In this document: piece by piece, positions 1 to 6,405 of the stretch | Position numbering within the stretch: the stretch's first letter is position 1 | Layout: each line of letters begins with the position of its first letter | Assembly: GCA_964423545.1 (NCBI GenBank) | Contig: CAYRFV010000066.1 | Location: 1 to 21,900 of the forward strand | Source: JALOOE01 sp964423545 | GTDB lineage: Bacteria > Chloroflexota > Anaerolineae > CG2-30-64-16 | Reading direction: 5' to 3' | Length of the DNA stretch: 21,900 nt | Position numbers and translations under genes: made by a program | The notes under the pieces: model-generated | Database searches by the model: none | What the model was told of the DNA's origin: nothing | Seen by the model: the letters and a program-made list of their open reading frames with translations, nothing else

Positions 1-819
1 CGCCGAGATGCTGCCGGCAGACAACGATGAAGCGAGCAGGGTGTTCACCCAGAAGTTGAGCTGCACCGCAGCCAGGCCGAGGACGCGCGGCCCCATCAGC
101 CGTCCCACCTCGCGCACGTTGGCATCGGACAGGCCCAGGATCAGGCGATAGCGTGCGCGGCGCCACCAGACGCCGATGATCTGCGCGTCGAGATGCAGGA
201 AAGCGCCGACCACCACGCCGATGACCAGGCCGTAGACACCGATCTCCGGGCCGAGGAACCAGGCGCCCGCAATGATGCTGAGGTTGTAGAGCACGGGCGA
301 CAGCGCAGGCAGGAGGAAATGCTGGAAGCTGTTCAGCACCCCCATCATGATCCCGCTGACGCCGAAGACGATCGTGCTGATCAGCATCCAGCGCATCAAC
401 GAGACGGTCAACGCCTGCTGAGCGGGGGTGAAGCCGGGCGCAAGCAGCGTGCGCACGAGCAACGGGGCAGCCACCGCGACCACCGCCGCCAGTCCGGTCA
501 TGATGAGGAGCACCAGGTTTGTCACCGCGCTGAAGAGCCGCCACGCGCCGCGCAGGTCGCGCCGCGTCAGGCAGCCGGTGAAGACGGGGATGAAGGCCGA
601 GCCAAGCGCGCCGCCTGCCACCAGCTGAAACAGCAGATCGGGCACGCGAAACGCCGCCAGATAGGCATCGAGTTCGGCGCTGGTGCCGAAGCGCGCGCCG
701 ATCACCATCTCGCGCACGAGCCCGGTGATGCGGCTCAGCATGAAGAGGGCCATCACCAGGGTCGCGGCGCGCAAGATCTGGCGGGATGACGTTGTGGCGG
801 CTGCGGTCACGGCGGGCAT
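1..819 (-). CDS. murJ: Lipid II flippase MurJ/MviN, N-terminal part (cut by window edge)
   Basis: An open frame on the minus strand runs without a stop from the ATG at 819 to the window edge, giving the first 273 residues of a protein normally of about 500 or more. The N-terminal signature RITGLVREMVIGARFG, followed by several hydrophobic segments, is typical of the MurJ/MviN family, which flips the lipid-linked peptidoglycan precursor lipid II across the inner membrane. The C-terminal helices are outside the window. No Shine-Dalgarno precedes the ATG, and a perfect TATAAT (minus strand, 823-818) overlaps it, so translation may instead start at the in-frame GTG at 810. It is divergent from the Nudix gene. 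MOP-superfamily flippases for other polysaccharides are an alternative, but the N-terminal signature favours MurJ. Confidence 0.9.
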   Translation of the reverse strand, partial: MPAVTAAATTSSRQILRAATLVMALFMLSRITGLVREMVIGARFGTSAELDAYLAAFRVPDLLFQLVAGGALGSAFIPVFTGCLTRRDLRGAWRLFSAVTNLVLLIMTGLAAVVAVAAPLLVRTLLAPGFTPAQQALTVSLMRWMLISTIVFGVSGIMMGVLNSFQHFLLPALSPVLYNLSIIAGAWFLGPEIGVYGLVIGVVVGAFLHLDAQIIGVWWRRARYRLILGLSDANVREVGRLMGPRVLGLAAVQLNFWVNTLLASSLSAGSISA

Positions 820-823
820 TATA
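818..823 (-). promoter_or_regulatory. Candidate -10 box overlapping the murJ start
   Basis: The minus strand reads TATAAT directly into the annotated ATG of murJ. Transcription would then begin near 811, close to the in-frame GTG at 810-808, so the transcript could be leaderless. No good -35 hexamer is visible 16-18 bases upstream, so this is tentative. Confidence 0.35.
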
Positions 824-843
824 GCACACGCGCGGCGTGATTC

Positions 844-894
844 GTGATGCGTAAAGCCGGGAAGACCGACTCGGTCGACGCGTCGACGCATCAC
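844..894. repeat. Nested palindromes between murJ and the Nudix gene
   Basis: The outer arms are GTGATGCGT (844-852) and ACGCATCAC (886-894), a perfect 9-bp inverted repeat. Inside it are two further perfect dyads: GACCGA-C-TCGGTC (864-876) and GTCGACGCGTCGAC (874-887), which overlap by three bases. They lie between two divergent genes and could be operators or a cruciform-prone spacer; the function is unknown. Confidence 0.6.
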
Positions 895-916
895 TCGTCG
901 CGCATCAGGAGGGGCC

Positions 917-1441
917 ATGGGCCGCGCAGATCAGGGCGTTGAGCAAAGCCGGCATCGCTACCAGGTGATTCCTCGCACGCTCTGTTTCATCCGGTATGGC
1001 GAGGAGGTGCTGCTGCTGCGGGGAGGGCCGCACAAGCGGCTGTGGGCCGGGCGCTACAACGGGGTGGGGGGGCACATCGAGGCGGGCGAGGACGTGCATA
1101 CGGCTGCCCTGCGCGAGGTCGCTGAGGAGACTGGCATGGCGATGCACGACCTGCGGCTGGCCGCCATCGTTCACGCCGATGCCGGCGATCCTGTGACCGG
1201 CATCCTGTTCTTCGTCTTCACAGCACGGGCGGCGAGTCGGGACGTCGGCCCTTCGCCCGACGGCGTGCTGGAATGGTGGCCGATCGACGGTCTACCGGCT
1301 TCGGAGCTGGTCGAGGATCTGCCGGTGCTGCTGCCGAAAGTGCTGAACATGGGGCCGGCCGATCCGCCCTTTTTCGTGTCGTACCGCTACGATGCGCAAG
1401 ATCAGCTGGTGATCTCGTTCGCTGGCGTCCGAGCGGCATAG
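917..1441 (+). CDS. Nudix hydrolase, MutT/8-oxo-dGTPase-like
   Basis: This 174-residue protein has an intact Nudix box: Gly52, Glu58, then R66-E67-V-A-E70-E71-T-G73, matching GX5EX7REUXEEXGU. These glutamates bind the Mg2+ that drives pyrophosphate hydrolysis. The preceding residues (LWAGRYNGVGGHIEAGED) resemble MutT-type 8-oxo-dGTP diphosphatases that clean the nucleotide pool, but the substrate of Nudix enzymes cannot be fixed from the box alone. The start is supported by AGGAGG at 907-912, four bases before the ATG. The length is normal for the family. It appears to be a single-gene unit, divergent from murJ and convergent with a TPR remnant. The last 35 residues or so after the Nudix fold are not recognised. 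Confidence 0.9.
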   Translation: MGRADQGVEQSRHRYQVIPRTLCFIRYGEEVLLLRGGPHKRLWAGRYNGVGGHIEAGEDVHTAALREVAEETGMAMHDLRLAAIVHADAGDPVTGILFFVFTARAASRDVGPSPDGVLEWWPIDGLPASELVEDLPVLLPKVLNMGPADPPFFVSYRYDAQDQLVISFAGVRAA

Positions 1442-1445
1442 CGAG

Positions 1446-1485
1446 CGCCTGCCCGGCGCGGCGCCCGCCTGCCCGGCGAAGCGCC
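1446..1485. repeat. Tandem repeat, two copies of 20 bp
   Basis: Two adjacent 20-bp units, 1446-1465 and 1466-1485, both beginning CGCCTGCCCGGCG, differ at two positions. They lie in the 118-base convergent gap between the Nudix gene and the TPR remnant. No coding role is seen. Confidence 0.6.
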
Positions 1486-1559
1486 CGTCTCGGCGCGGCA
1501 TGGCGCAGCCGATAGCGACCCGCGGGCGGGGGAAGCGCCTGCGCTGCCAGGTGCGGCAA

Positions 1560-2175
1560 CTAAGCCGCGGCGATGCAGGCTCTCACCGCCTCCGGCGATT
1601 GCGCCCGTCCCAGGGCCAGCGCGGACGCAAGCGCCTCGGCCGGCAAGCGATGCCGCAGCCGATCCAGTAGTTGCTCGGCAGCCTGCCGCACATGGAACGG
1701 CGTGCCTGGCCACGCCAGGAGTAAGCCGCACAGCTCGGCCGGCTCACTCAGTTGCCCCTGCTGAAGCGCTGCCTGGCCGAGGCCCGCGATCGCTTCGGCC
1801 ACCGTCGAAGCCCGGCGCACGGGCGACTCCAGGATCTGCCCAAAGGTGCTGCGCGCCTCCGCGGGATGGTCGCATGCCAGTGCGACGCGGCCCAGACCGA
1901 TCAGCGCGGCCTGCGTGGGAGACAAGTCGGCGGCCGGCCGCAGGCCGGTGGGTGAAGCCTGGCCGGGCGGTGGAAGGCACTGCTGATACAGCCGCTGCGC
2001 CGCGATCGGGTTGCCCCGCGCCAGCTCGATGTCGCCCAGCCCGACCACGCACGCAGCGCGGTAGCCATGCAGCCCCGTCCGCCGCGCCAACGCCAGGCCC
2101 CCGCGCCACCAGCCGCTCGCCTCGTCGAAGCGTCCCAGTCTGAACTCCACCCGGCCAAGCACCGCCAGATCAGCG
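1560..2175 (-). pseudogene. 5'-truncated C-terminal remnant of a TPR protein
   Basis: About 205 residues read as TPR-like helical repeats, for example VLGRVEFRLGRFDEASGWW and ALIGLGRVALACDHPAEAR. They end in a tail (RLRHRLPAEALASALALGRA, then the TAG at 1562-1560) of the kind found at the C terminus of large Chloroflexota NB-ARC/BTAD- or LuxR-type regulators with TPR arrays. The N-terminal DNA-binding and ATPase parts are absent. There is no credible start codon or ribosome site, and the homologous reading fades at about 2175, just before a strong hairpin that ends the upstream operon. The open frame continues to 2363 only by running antiparallel-in-frame noise through the end of the secreted gene. 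I read it as a decayed remnant; a short expressed TPR protein is less likely. Confidence 0.6.
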
Positions 2176-2205
2176 CCCTGCCGCTTTCTCCCGCATTCCG
2201 GTCTA

Positions 2206-2240
2206 TCGGCCCGGCCACGCTCCGTGCGCGGCCGGGCCGA
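2206..2240 (-). terminator. Strong hairpin after the secreted repeat operon
   Basis: Perfect 11-bp arms, TCGGCCCGGCC (2206-2216) and GGCCGGGCCGA (2230-2240), enclose a 13-base loop. It begins 11 bases past the stop of the 623-residue secreted gene. There is no T-run behind it, so it may be a Rho-independent-like terminator without U-tract or an mRNA 3' stabiliser. Confidence 0.6.
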
Positions 2241-2251
2241 TGCATTGCCGC

Positions 2252-4123
2252 TTACGGCGCGTAGTCGAAGAAGATCGAACGGCTGGCCGGGGTGCGGAAC
2301 GAGCCGCCGATCAGGTTGAACGCGGGGTTGAAGTAGCCGTCGATGGTGCGGTCGGTCACCCACAGCCGCACGGCATAGGCGCAGCGCTTCGGCGTCGGCG
2401 ACAGGTCGAACACGGTGACCTGATGCAGGTCCTGCAGGCCGGCTGGCGTAGTGCCCAGCCCGTTCAGATGCGCGGCTGCCGGTGTGGCGTCATAGTAGCG
2501 CACCGCGCTGTAGGAGTGGTCGGGGTAGAGGTCGCCGGCGATCGAGAGCTGGTAGTACCAGAAGTGCTCGTCGGCGAACGCACCCTGGACCATGATCGGC
2601 ATGTCGCCGGCGCTGTAAGTGGTGCAGGCGCCGCCGGGGATCCCCAGGTCCGTGATGTCCGGGTAGCGGTTGTCCAGCCGGACGAGGTGGGCCGAAGGCT
2701 CGGTCTCGATGCCGCCGCCCCGGTCGAATTCGAGCCAGACGCGATACAGCGTGTTCGGGTCGGGCGCGCTGGCCGTCTTCCAGTTGGTCAGGATCAGATT
2801 GGGGTTGCAGAAGAGCAGCGAGCGGAACGTCGGTCCGTCATACCAGCCGTCGGCATCCGAGGCCCACGGCACGGTCAGCGTGCACGCGCCCGTAATCGGG
2901 TTGCGCTGCTTCACCTGCCATCCTTCCGCCGGCAGGACCGGGATGCCGGCGCCCGCTCCGAGACCATCGGCCGCCTTGCGGAACACCACTCTGAAGCGGT
3001 TGACGTCGTTGCAGATGGTGCCCCAGAACGGCATGCTGGCGCCGAACGGATGGTCCGTGGGATAGCCGATCTCGGCCCGGCCGCCGCCGTTGATGTCGGC
3101 CACATCCACCTGCAGGCCGCCCAGGTCGGTGATCTGGTTCTCGCAGGCCTGTGTTCCCGGCCCGGGACCGAGGGAGAGCGCATCCAGACCCAGGAAGTCG
3201 GCCTTCGGGCTGAAGTTCTTGATCAGCTCCCAGTTCTTGACGATCACGCCGTCGCCCCGCAGCAGCACGTCGCCGTCGGTAAACGACGTCTTGTCTCCCG
3301 CATAGAGGATCTCGGTCGAGAAGAAGAGGGAGTTGAGCGCCTGCTCACGGTTGCGCGGCGCCGCAACGCCGTCCAATCCGAAGTCCACCCCGCGCTGCGG
3401 CAGGCCGGCGGGCACATCGACGGGCAGCAGCGCGGCCTGCGGCGCCACGATGATGCCGGTCGCAGCCGACAGCAGGTCACCGTCCAACACCTGCGAGCGC
3501 GTGCCGATGGCCGCAGTGCCCTCGACCGAGAACCAGATGTCGATGGCGAAGCGGTTCAGCAGGTCGCGCAGCAGGGTGGGATTCTGAATGAAGCTCTCGC
3601 GCGGGATGCTGGCCAGTTCATCCACGAACTTGAGGATCTGCCCTAGTTCGCCGACGAACTGGACGCCGTCCAGGCCGATGTCCCAGTTGATACCGAAGAG
3701 CGTCACCAGGGCGATGTTGGGAATCGCTCGGCCTGTGGTGAACAGCAGGTCGCCGGACGTGAAGCGCCCGGCCGGATCGTCGATCTCGGTGGAGAACGCG
3801 ATCGTCGGCTTGTCGATCTCGAAGATATCGAGCGCGTCCAGTCCCAGGTCGGGGCCGGGCGCTGCAGCGAACCACGGGGCCAAGAGCTGGCGATTGCGCA
3901 GGCAGACCTGCCCCGTGAAGCTGAGCATGTCGCCGTCGGAGATGTAGGGGCTGCCGTCGAATTGCTCTTTCGCGGCGACGAAATCCTCTTCGGTCGAGAA
4001 GGCGCCGGAGGCGCACGCCCGGATCGGGGGCACGGGAGTCTGGCTGGAGGCGGAGCTGATCGGGATCAGCAGGACCATCAGCATGACCAGCGCAACCAGC
4101 AGACTGAGTTTCTTACGCGCCAT
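2252..4123 (-). CDS. Secreted protein with four FSTE/DGDLL/LGLD repeats and a unique C-terminal domain
   Basis: I do not recognise a named family. The 623-residue product has a clear signal peptide (MARKK, then a hydrophobic core to about residue 22 and a small-residue region near 23-28), so it should be exported. Residues 41-318 contain four degenerate units: F-S-T/V-E at 42-45, 110-113, 198-201 and 268-271; (S/D)GD(M/L/V)L near 63-67, 123-127, 214-218 and 283-287; and (L/I/F)GL-D(A/G) near 93-97, 149-153, 248-252 and 311-315. Cys37 and Cys74 flank unit 1 and recur in the paralogue, suggesting a disulfide. Residues 320-623 form a separate, repeat-free domain with several cysteines, absent from the paralogue. 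GGAG lies ahead of the ATG, and only 31 bases separate it from the upstream paralogue, so they form one operon. The function is unknown; an envelope or surface role is inference. Confidence 0.8.
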   Translation of the reverse strand: MARKKLSLLVALVMLMVLLIPISSASSQTPVPPIRACASGAFSTEEDFVAAKEQFDGSPYISDGDMLSFTGQVCLRNRQLLAPWFAAAPGPDLGLDALDIFEIDKPTIAFSTEIDDPAGRFTSGDLLFTTGRAIPNIALVTLFGINWDIGLDGVQFVGELGQILKFVDELASIPRESFIQNPTLLRDLLNRFAIDIWFSVEGTAAIGTRSQVLDGDLLSAATGIIVAPQAALLPVDVPAGLPQRGVDFGLDGVAAPRNREQALNSLFFSTEILYAGDKTSFTDGDVLLRGDGVIVKNWELIKNFSPKADFLGLDALSLGPGPGTQACENQITDLGGLQVDVADINGGGRAEIGYPTDHPFGASMPFWGTICNDVNRFRVVFRKAADGLGAGAGIPVLPAEGWQVKQRNPITGACTLTVPWASDADGWYDGPTFRSLLFCNPNLILTNWKTASAPDPNTLYRVWLEFDRGGGIETEPSAHLVRLDNRYPDITDLGIPGGACTTYSAGDMPIMVQGAFADEHFWYYQLSIAGDLYPDHSYSAVRYYDATPAAAHLNGLGTTPAGLQDLHQVTVFDLSPTPKRCAYAVRLWVTDRTIDGYFNPAFNLIGGSFRTPASRSIFFDYAP

Positions 4124-4154
4124 CGTGATACGCTCCTTTCTGTGCTCTTCCCAT

Positions 4155-5174
4155 CTACCGGTTGGCCTGGAGAATCGCGGGCAGGAACTCCGTCAGCGTG
4201 GGCGGAGGATCCAGGTTGATGTGCAGCGCGTCTAGCCCCAGGAAACGGGCCTTCGGCTCGAAGGGCGCGACCAGAGCGCCGTTCGTGAGCTCGATGCCGT
4301 TCCCCTGCTTCAGGATATCGCCGTCAGTGAAGCGGGGCTCGCCGCGAAAGAGGATCTCGGTGGAGAAGCGGGCGGTGGGCAGGACGGTCAAGATCTCGCC
4401 GGTGCGCCGGGTCGCCACCGCATCGAGGCCGAAGTCGACCCCGCGAGCCGGCAGGCCCGCCGGGACGACCGGGGGCAGCAGATCGGCCTGGTGGATGACG
4501 ATGGCGCCGGTGCCGACCGACAGCAGATCGCCATCCAGAATCGACATGACCGCGGCTGTGAGCTGCGTCGCTTCGGTCGAGATCCAGATGTCGACCCGGT
4601 GCAGATCGAGCAGGGTGAACAGCTGGTTGGGATTCCTCAGCCACTCGGCGCGGGGGATCTTGCCTGCGGCATCCAGGAACGCGACGATGTCCTGGAATGC
4701 GCCGATGAGCTGCAGACCGTCCAGCCCGAGGTCGTGGCTGACCTGGAACTTGCGCAGCAGCACGGTATTCGGGATGACCATGCCGTTGGTCGCCAGCAGA
4801 TCGCCGCTGCGGAACTGTTGGCCTGGGTCGTCGAGTTCGGTGGAGAAAGCGACCAGGCGACGCTCCACGTCTACGACGTCGACGGCGTCCAGCCCCAGAT
4901 CTGTGCTCAACTTCCAGATAGCCAGCAGCTCCGCATTGCGGGCGCATACGGCGCCCGCCCGGCTCAGCAGATCGCCGTCCGAGATGATCGGATTGCCGTC
5001 TGCCGGGACGGGCCCCTGCGTCAGAAAGTCCTCCTCGGTCGAGAAGGCGAAGTCTTTGCAGGAGGCCAACGCGAACGGGGCGGCGCCCTGCGAGCGGCCG
5101 GTCTGCGCGCCCGGAGCCAGCAGGAAGACAGTTGCCGCCAGACAGGTGAGCAAGCAGCGAACAGGTCTCGACAT
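4155..5174 (-). CDS. Secreted repeat-only paralogue of the downstream 623-residue protein
   Basis: This 339-residue exported protein is of unrecognised family. The start at 5174 is chosen because AGGAAAGGAG precedes it and a signal peptide follows at once (MSRPVRCLL, hydrophobic to about residue 20). The longer open frame to 5372 adds only arginine/serine-rich non-coding-like sequence. Four repeat units correspond one-to-one with those of its neighbour: FSTE at 44-47 and 110-113, ISTE at 198-201 and FSTE at 270-273, each followed by an SGD or DGD plus leucine motif and an LGLD- or FGLD-type motif. The spacer between units 2 and 3 (about 45 residues with IPR-E and NP-LF-LL motifs) is conserved in both. 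It ends 20 residues after the fourth unit and lacks the neighbour's C-terminal domain. First gene of the operon. Confidence 0.8.
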   Translation of the reverse strand: MSRPVRCLLTCLAATVFLLAPGAQTGRSQGAAPFALASCKDFAFSTEEDFLTQGPVPADGNPIISDGDLLSRAGAVCARNAELLAIWKLSTDLGLDAVDVVDVERRLVAFSTELDDPGQQFRSGDLLATNGMVIPNTVLLRKFQVSHDLGLDGLQLIGAFQDIVAFLDAAGKIPRAEWLRNPNQLFTLLDLHRVDIWISTEATQLTAAVMSILDGDLLSVGTGAIVIHQADLLPPVVPAGLPARGVDFGLDAVATRRTGEILTVLPTARFSTEILFRGEPRFTDGDILKQGNGIELTNGALVAPFEPKARFLGLDALHINLDPPPTLTEFLPAILQANR

Positions 5175-5381
5175 AAGGAACTCCTTTCCTGGGGATGAGC
5201 ACTGGCCCGTTGCACAGGCCGTGCGGCGTTCGTGGTCCCCCTTCGCAGAGCGACGTGCCGATCGAGAGCGTTCCGAGGATCTGCCGCGCGAGGCGGAAGC
5301 GACGAGAGACTCGCAGCGATGCAGTGGCGCAATGTCCGAGACGCGAACTAGTCGGGCACGGATAGACGACACCCTGATTAC

Positions 5382-5410
5382 ATATAAGATAAACGCCTGC
5401 AGTCTGGCAA
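5382..5410 (-). promoter_or_regulatory. Sigma70-type promoter for the secreted repeat operon
   Basis: On the minus strand TTGCCA (5410-5405) is followed after 17 bases by TTATAT (5387-5382). Both hexamers are near consensus and the spacing is ideal. The start would be near 5375, giving a leader of about 200 nt before the ATG at 5174. Confidence 0.6.
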
Positions 5411-5510
5411 GGATACGGATCGACAGCCCGTCAGCGCAGCGTCCGGAGCGTGTTCACGGCGGCTGCGCGCGGGGCGCCGCGCTATGCACGGCTCCGAACG
5501 ATGCAACAAA

Positions 5511-5548
5511 TGCACTGAGTGCAATATGATGCACGTCATACATCATAT
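5511..5548. promoter_or_regulatory. Two adjacent inverted repeats, candidate operators of the sulfur operon
   Basis: TGCACT-G-AGTGCA (5511-5523) is a perfect dyad. One base later an 8-bp inverted repeat begins: ATATGATG (5524-5531) and CATCATAT (5541-5548) around a 9-base spacer. Both lie 52-89 bases before the ATG at 5600 and upstream of a TATAAA (5562-5567) that could be the -10 box, so the second repeat covers the -35 zone. Control by the adjacent HTH/PocR regulator is inferred from position. Confidence 0.5.
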
Positions 5549-5599
5549 GCATCTTCAATGTTATAAATGGAGCAACTGAGTGGATTGGTGATAAGTGCG

Positions 5600-6382
5600 A
5601 TGGCCGACCTGTTGACGACGAGCGAAGTCCAAGACCTGCTGCACGTGGATCGCACGACGATCTATCGCATGGTGGATGGCGGCCGCTTGCCCGCGATCCG
5701 CGTGGGCAAGCAATGGCGATTCTCCCGGTCCGAGATCGAGCGCTGGCTTCTAAGCCAGGTTGTCGCCCCTGGCACGCCGACCCAGTCCGGTGGGGCGCCA
5801 GCGACCGATGTCCAGCCGGCGGCCGGCGGCGCGCTGCGGGATGTCTTCCCCATCGCCTGCGCTCAGCCCATCCAGGACGCCTTTGCGGAGCTGCTTGGGG
5901 TCATGATCGTGGTCACCGACATGGCCGGGCAGCCGGTCACGCGGGTGAGCAATCCCTGTGGCCTCTACGCTGCGGTCATCCAGGATGAGGCCGCCCTGGC
6001 AGGCTGCGTCGCCCACTGGCAGCAGATGGCGGGCGCGATCCCGCTGGAGCCGCGCTTTGCGCCGAGCGAGTTGGGTCTCCTCTGTGCACGCGGGCTGATT
6101 CGTGTGGGCAACGAGCTGCGCGGCATGGTCTTCTTCGGGGGCATTGCGCCGGATGAGTGGCCGCCGACCGAGGCGCAGACCGCGGCGATCGCTGCGCACT
6201 TTGGACTGGCGCCCGCTCTGGTTGCGGCGCATGCACAGGGCGTGTATCGGATGGACCGGGCGGCGCGCGACCGGGTGCTTAGCTATGCCCAACGCATCGC
6301 TGACATCTTCTCGCAGATGCTGGAAGACCGCAATGTGCTTTACGGCCGGCTGCAGGCCATCGCATCGCTGACTGCGTTATAG
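5600..6382 (+). CDS. Excisionase-type HTH regulator with PocR sensory domain
   Basis: This 260-residue protein starts with a MerR/excisionase-type winged HTH (residues 4-51: LLTTSEVQDLLHVDRTTIYR, GRLPAIRVGKQWRF, EIERWL), as in BldC-like DNA-binding proteins. A proline/glycine-rich linker follows, then a PocR-like sensory domain from about residue 85 (PIQDAFAELLGVMIVVTDMAG, SNPCGLY, GMVFFGG). Four cysteines (87, 120, 136, 162) in that domain could bind a metal or sense redox state; this is inference. I place the start at 5600: GGTGAT seven bases upstream matches the extended Shine-Dalgarno, and the HTH begins immediately. An in-frame ATG at 5567 lacks a ribosome site and overlaps a possible -10 box. 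It is first in a same-strand operon, 23 bases before the SQR-like gene, so it probably controls it. Confidence 0.85.
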   Translation: MADLLTTSEVQDLLHVDRTTIYRMVDGGRLPAIRVGKQWRFSRSEIERWLLSQVVAPGTPTQSGGAPATDVQPAAGGALRDVFPIACAQPIQDAFAELLGVMIVVTDMAGQPVTRVSNPCGLYAAVIQDEAALAGCVAHWQQMAGAIPLEPRFAPSELGLLCARGLIRVGNELRGMVFFGGIAPDEWPPTEAQTAAIAAHFGLAPALVAAHAQGVYRMDRAARDRVLSYAQRIADIFSQMLEDRNVLYGRLQAIASLTAL

Positions 6383-6405
6383 CTTACTGATTCGAGGAGA
6401 GACTC

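Larger units (their letters stand above)
5175..5599. other. 425-base divergent intergenic region
   Basis: It separates the secreted repeat operon (-) from the sulfur operon (+). Bases 5175-5375 would be the transcribed leader of the minus operon. It is GC-rich and I see no riboswitch consensus in it. Bases 5376-5410 are AT-richer and carry the minus promoter. Bases 5484-5567 are rich in ATGCA words and hold two inverted repeats. I see no convincing gene on either strand. Confidence 0.6.

Noticed and set aside
2240..3646. 468-codon plus-strand open frame opposite the 623-residue secreted gene
   Set aside because: It is Arg/Val/Gly-rich with no recognisable motif, and lies antisense to a protein with a signal peptide and ordered repeats; a high-GC shadow.
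5175..5375. Possible c-di-GMP-type riboswitch in the secreted operon leader
   Set aside because: I looked for the conserved GEMM core and tetraloop pattern on the minus strand and did not find them.
4162..5529. 455-codon plus-strand open frame opposite the second secreted gene
   Set aside because: Serine/arginine-rich composition without domains; the minus frame has a ribosome site, signal peptide and repeats.
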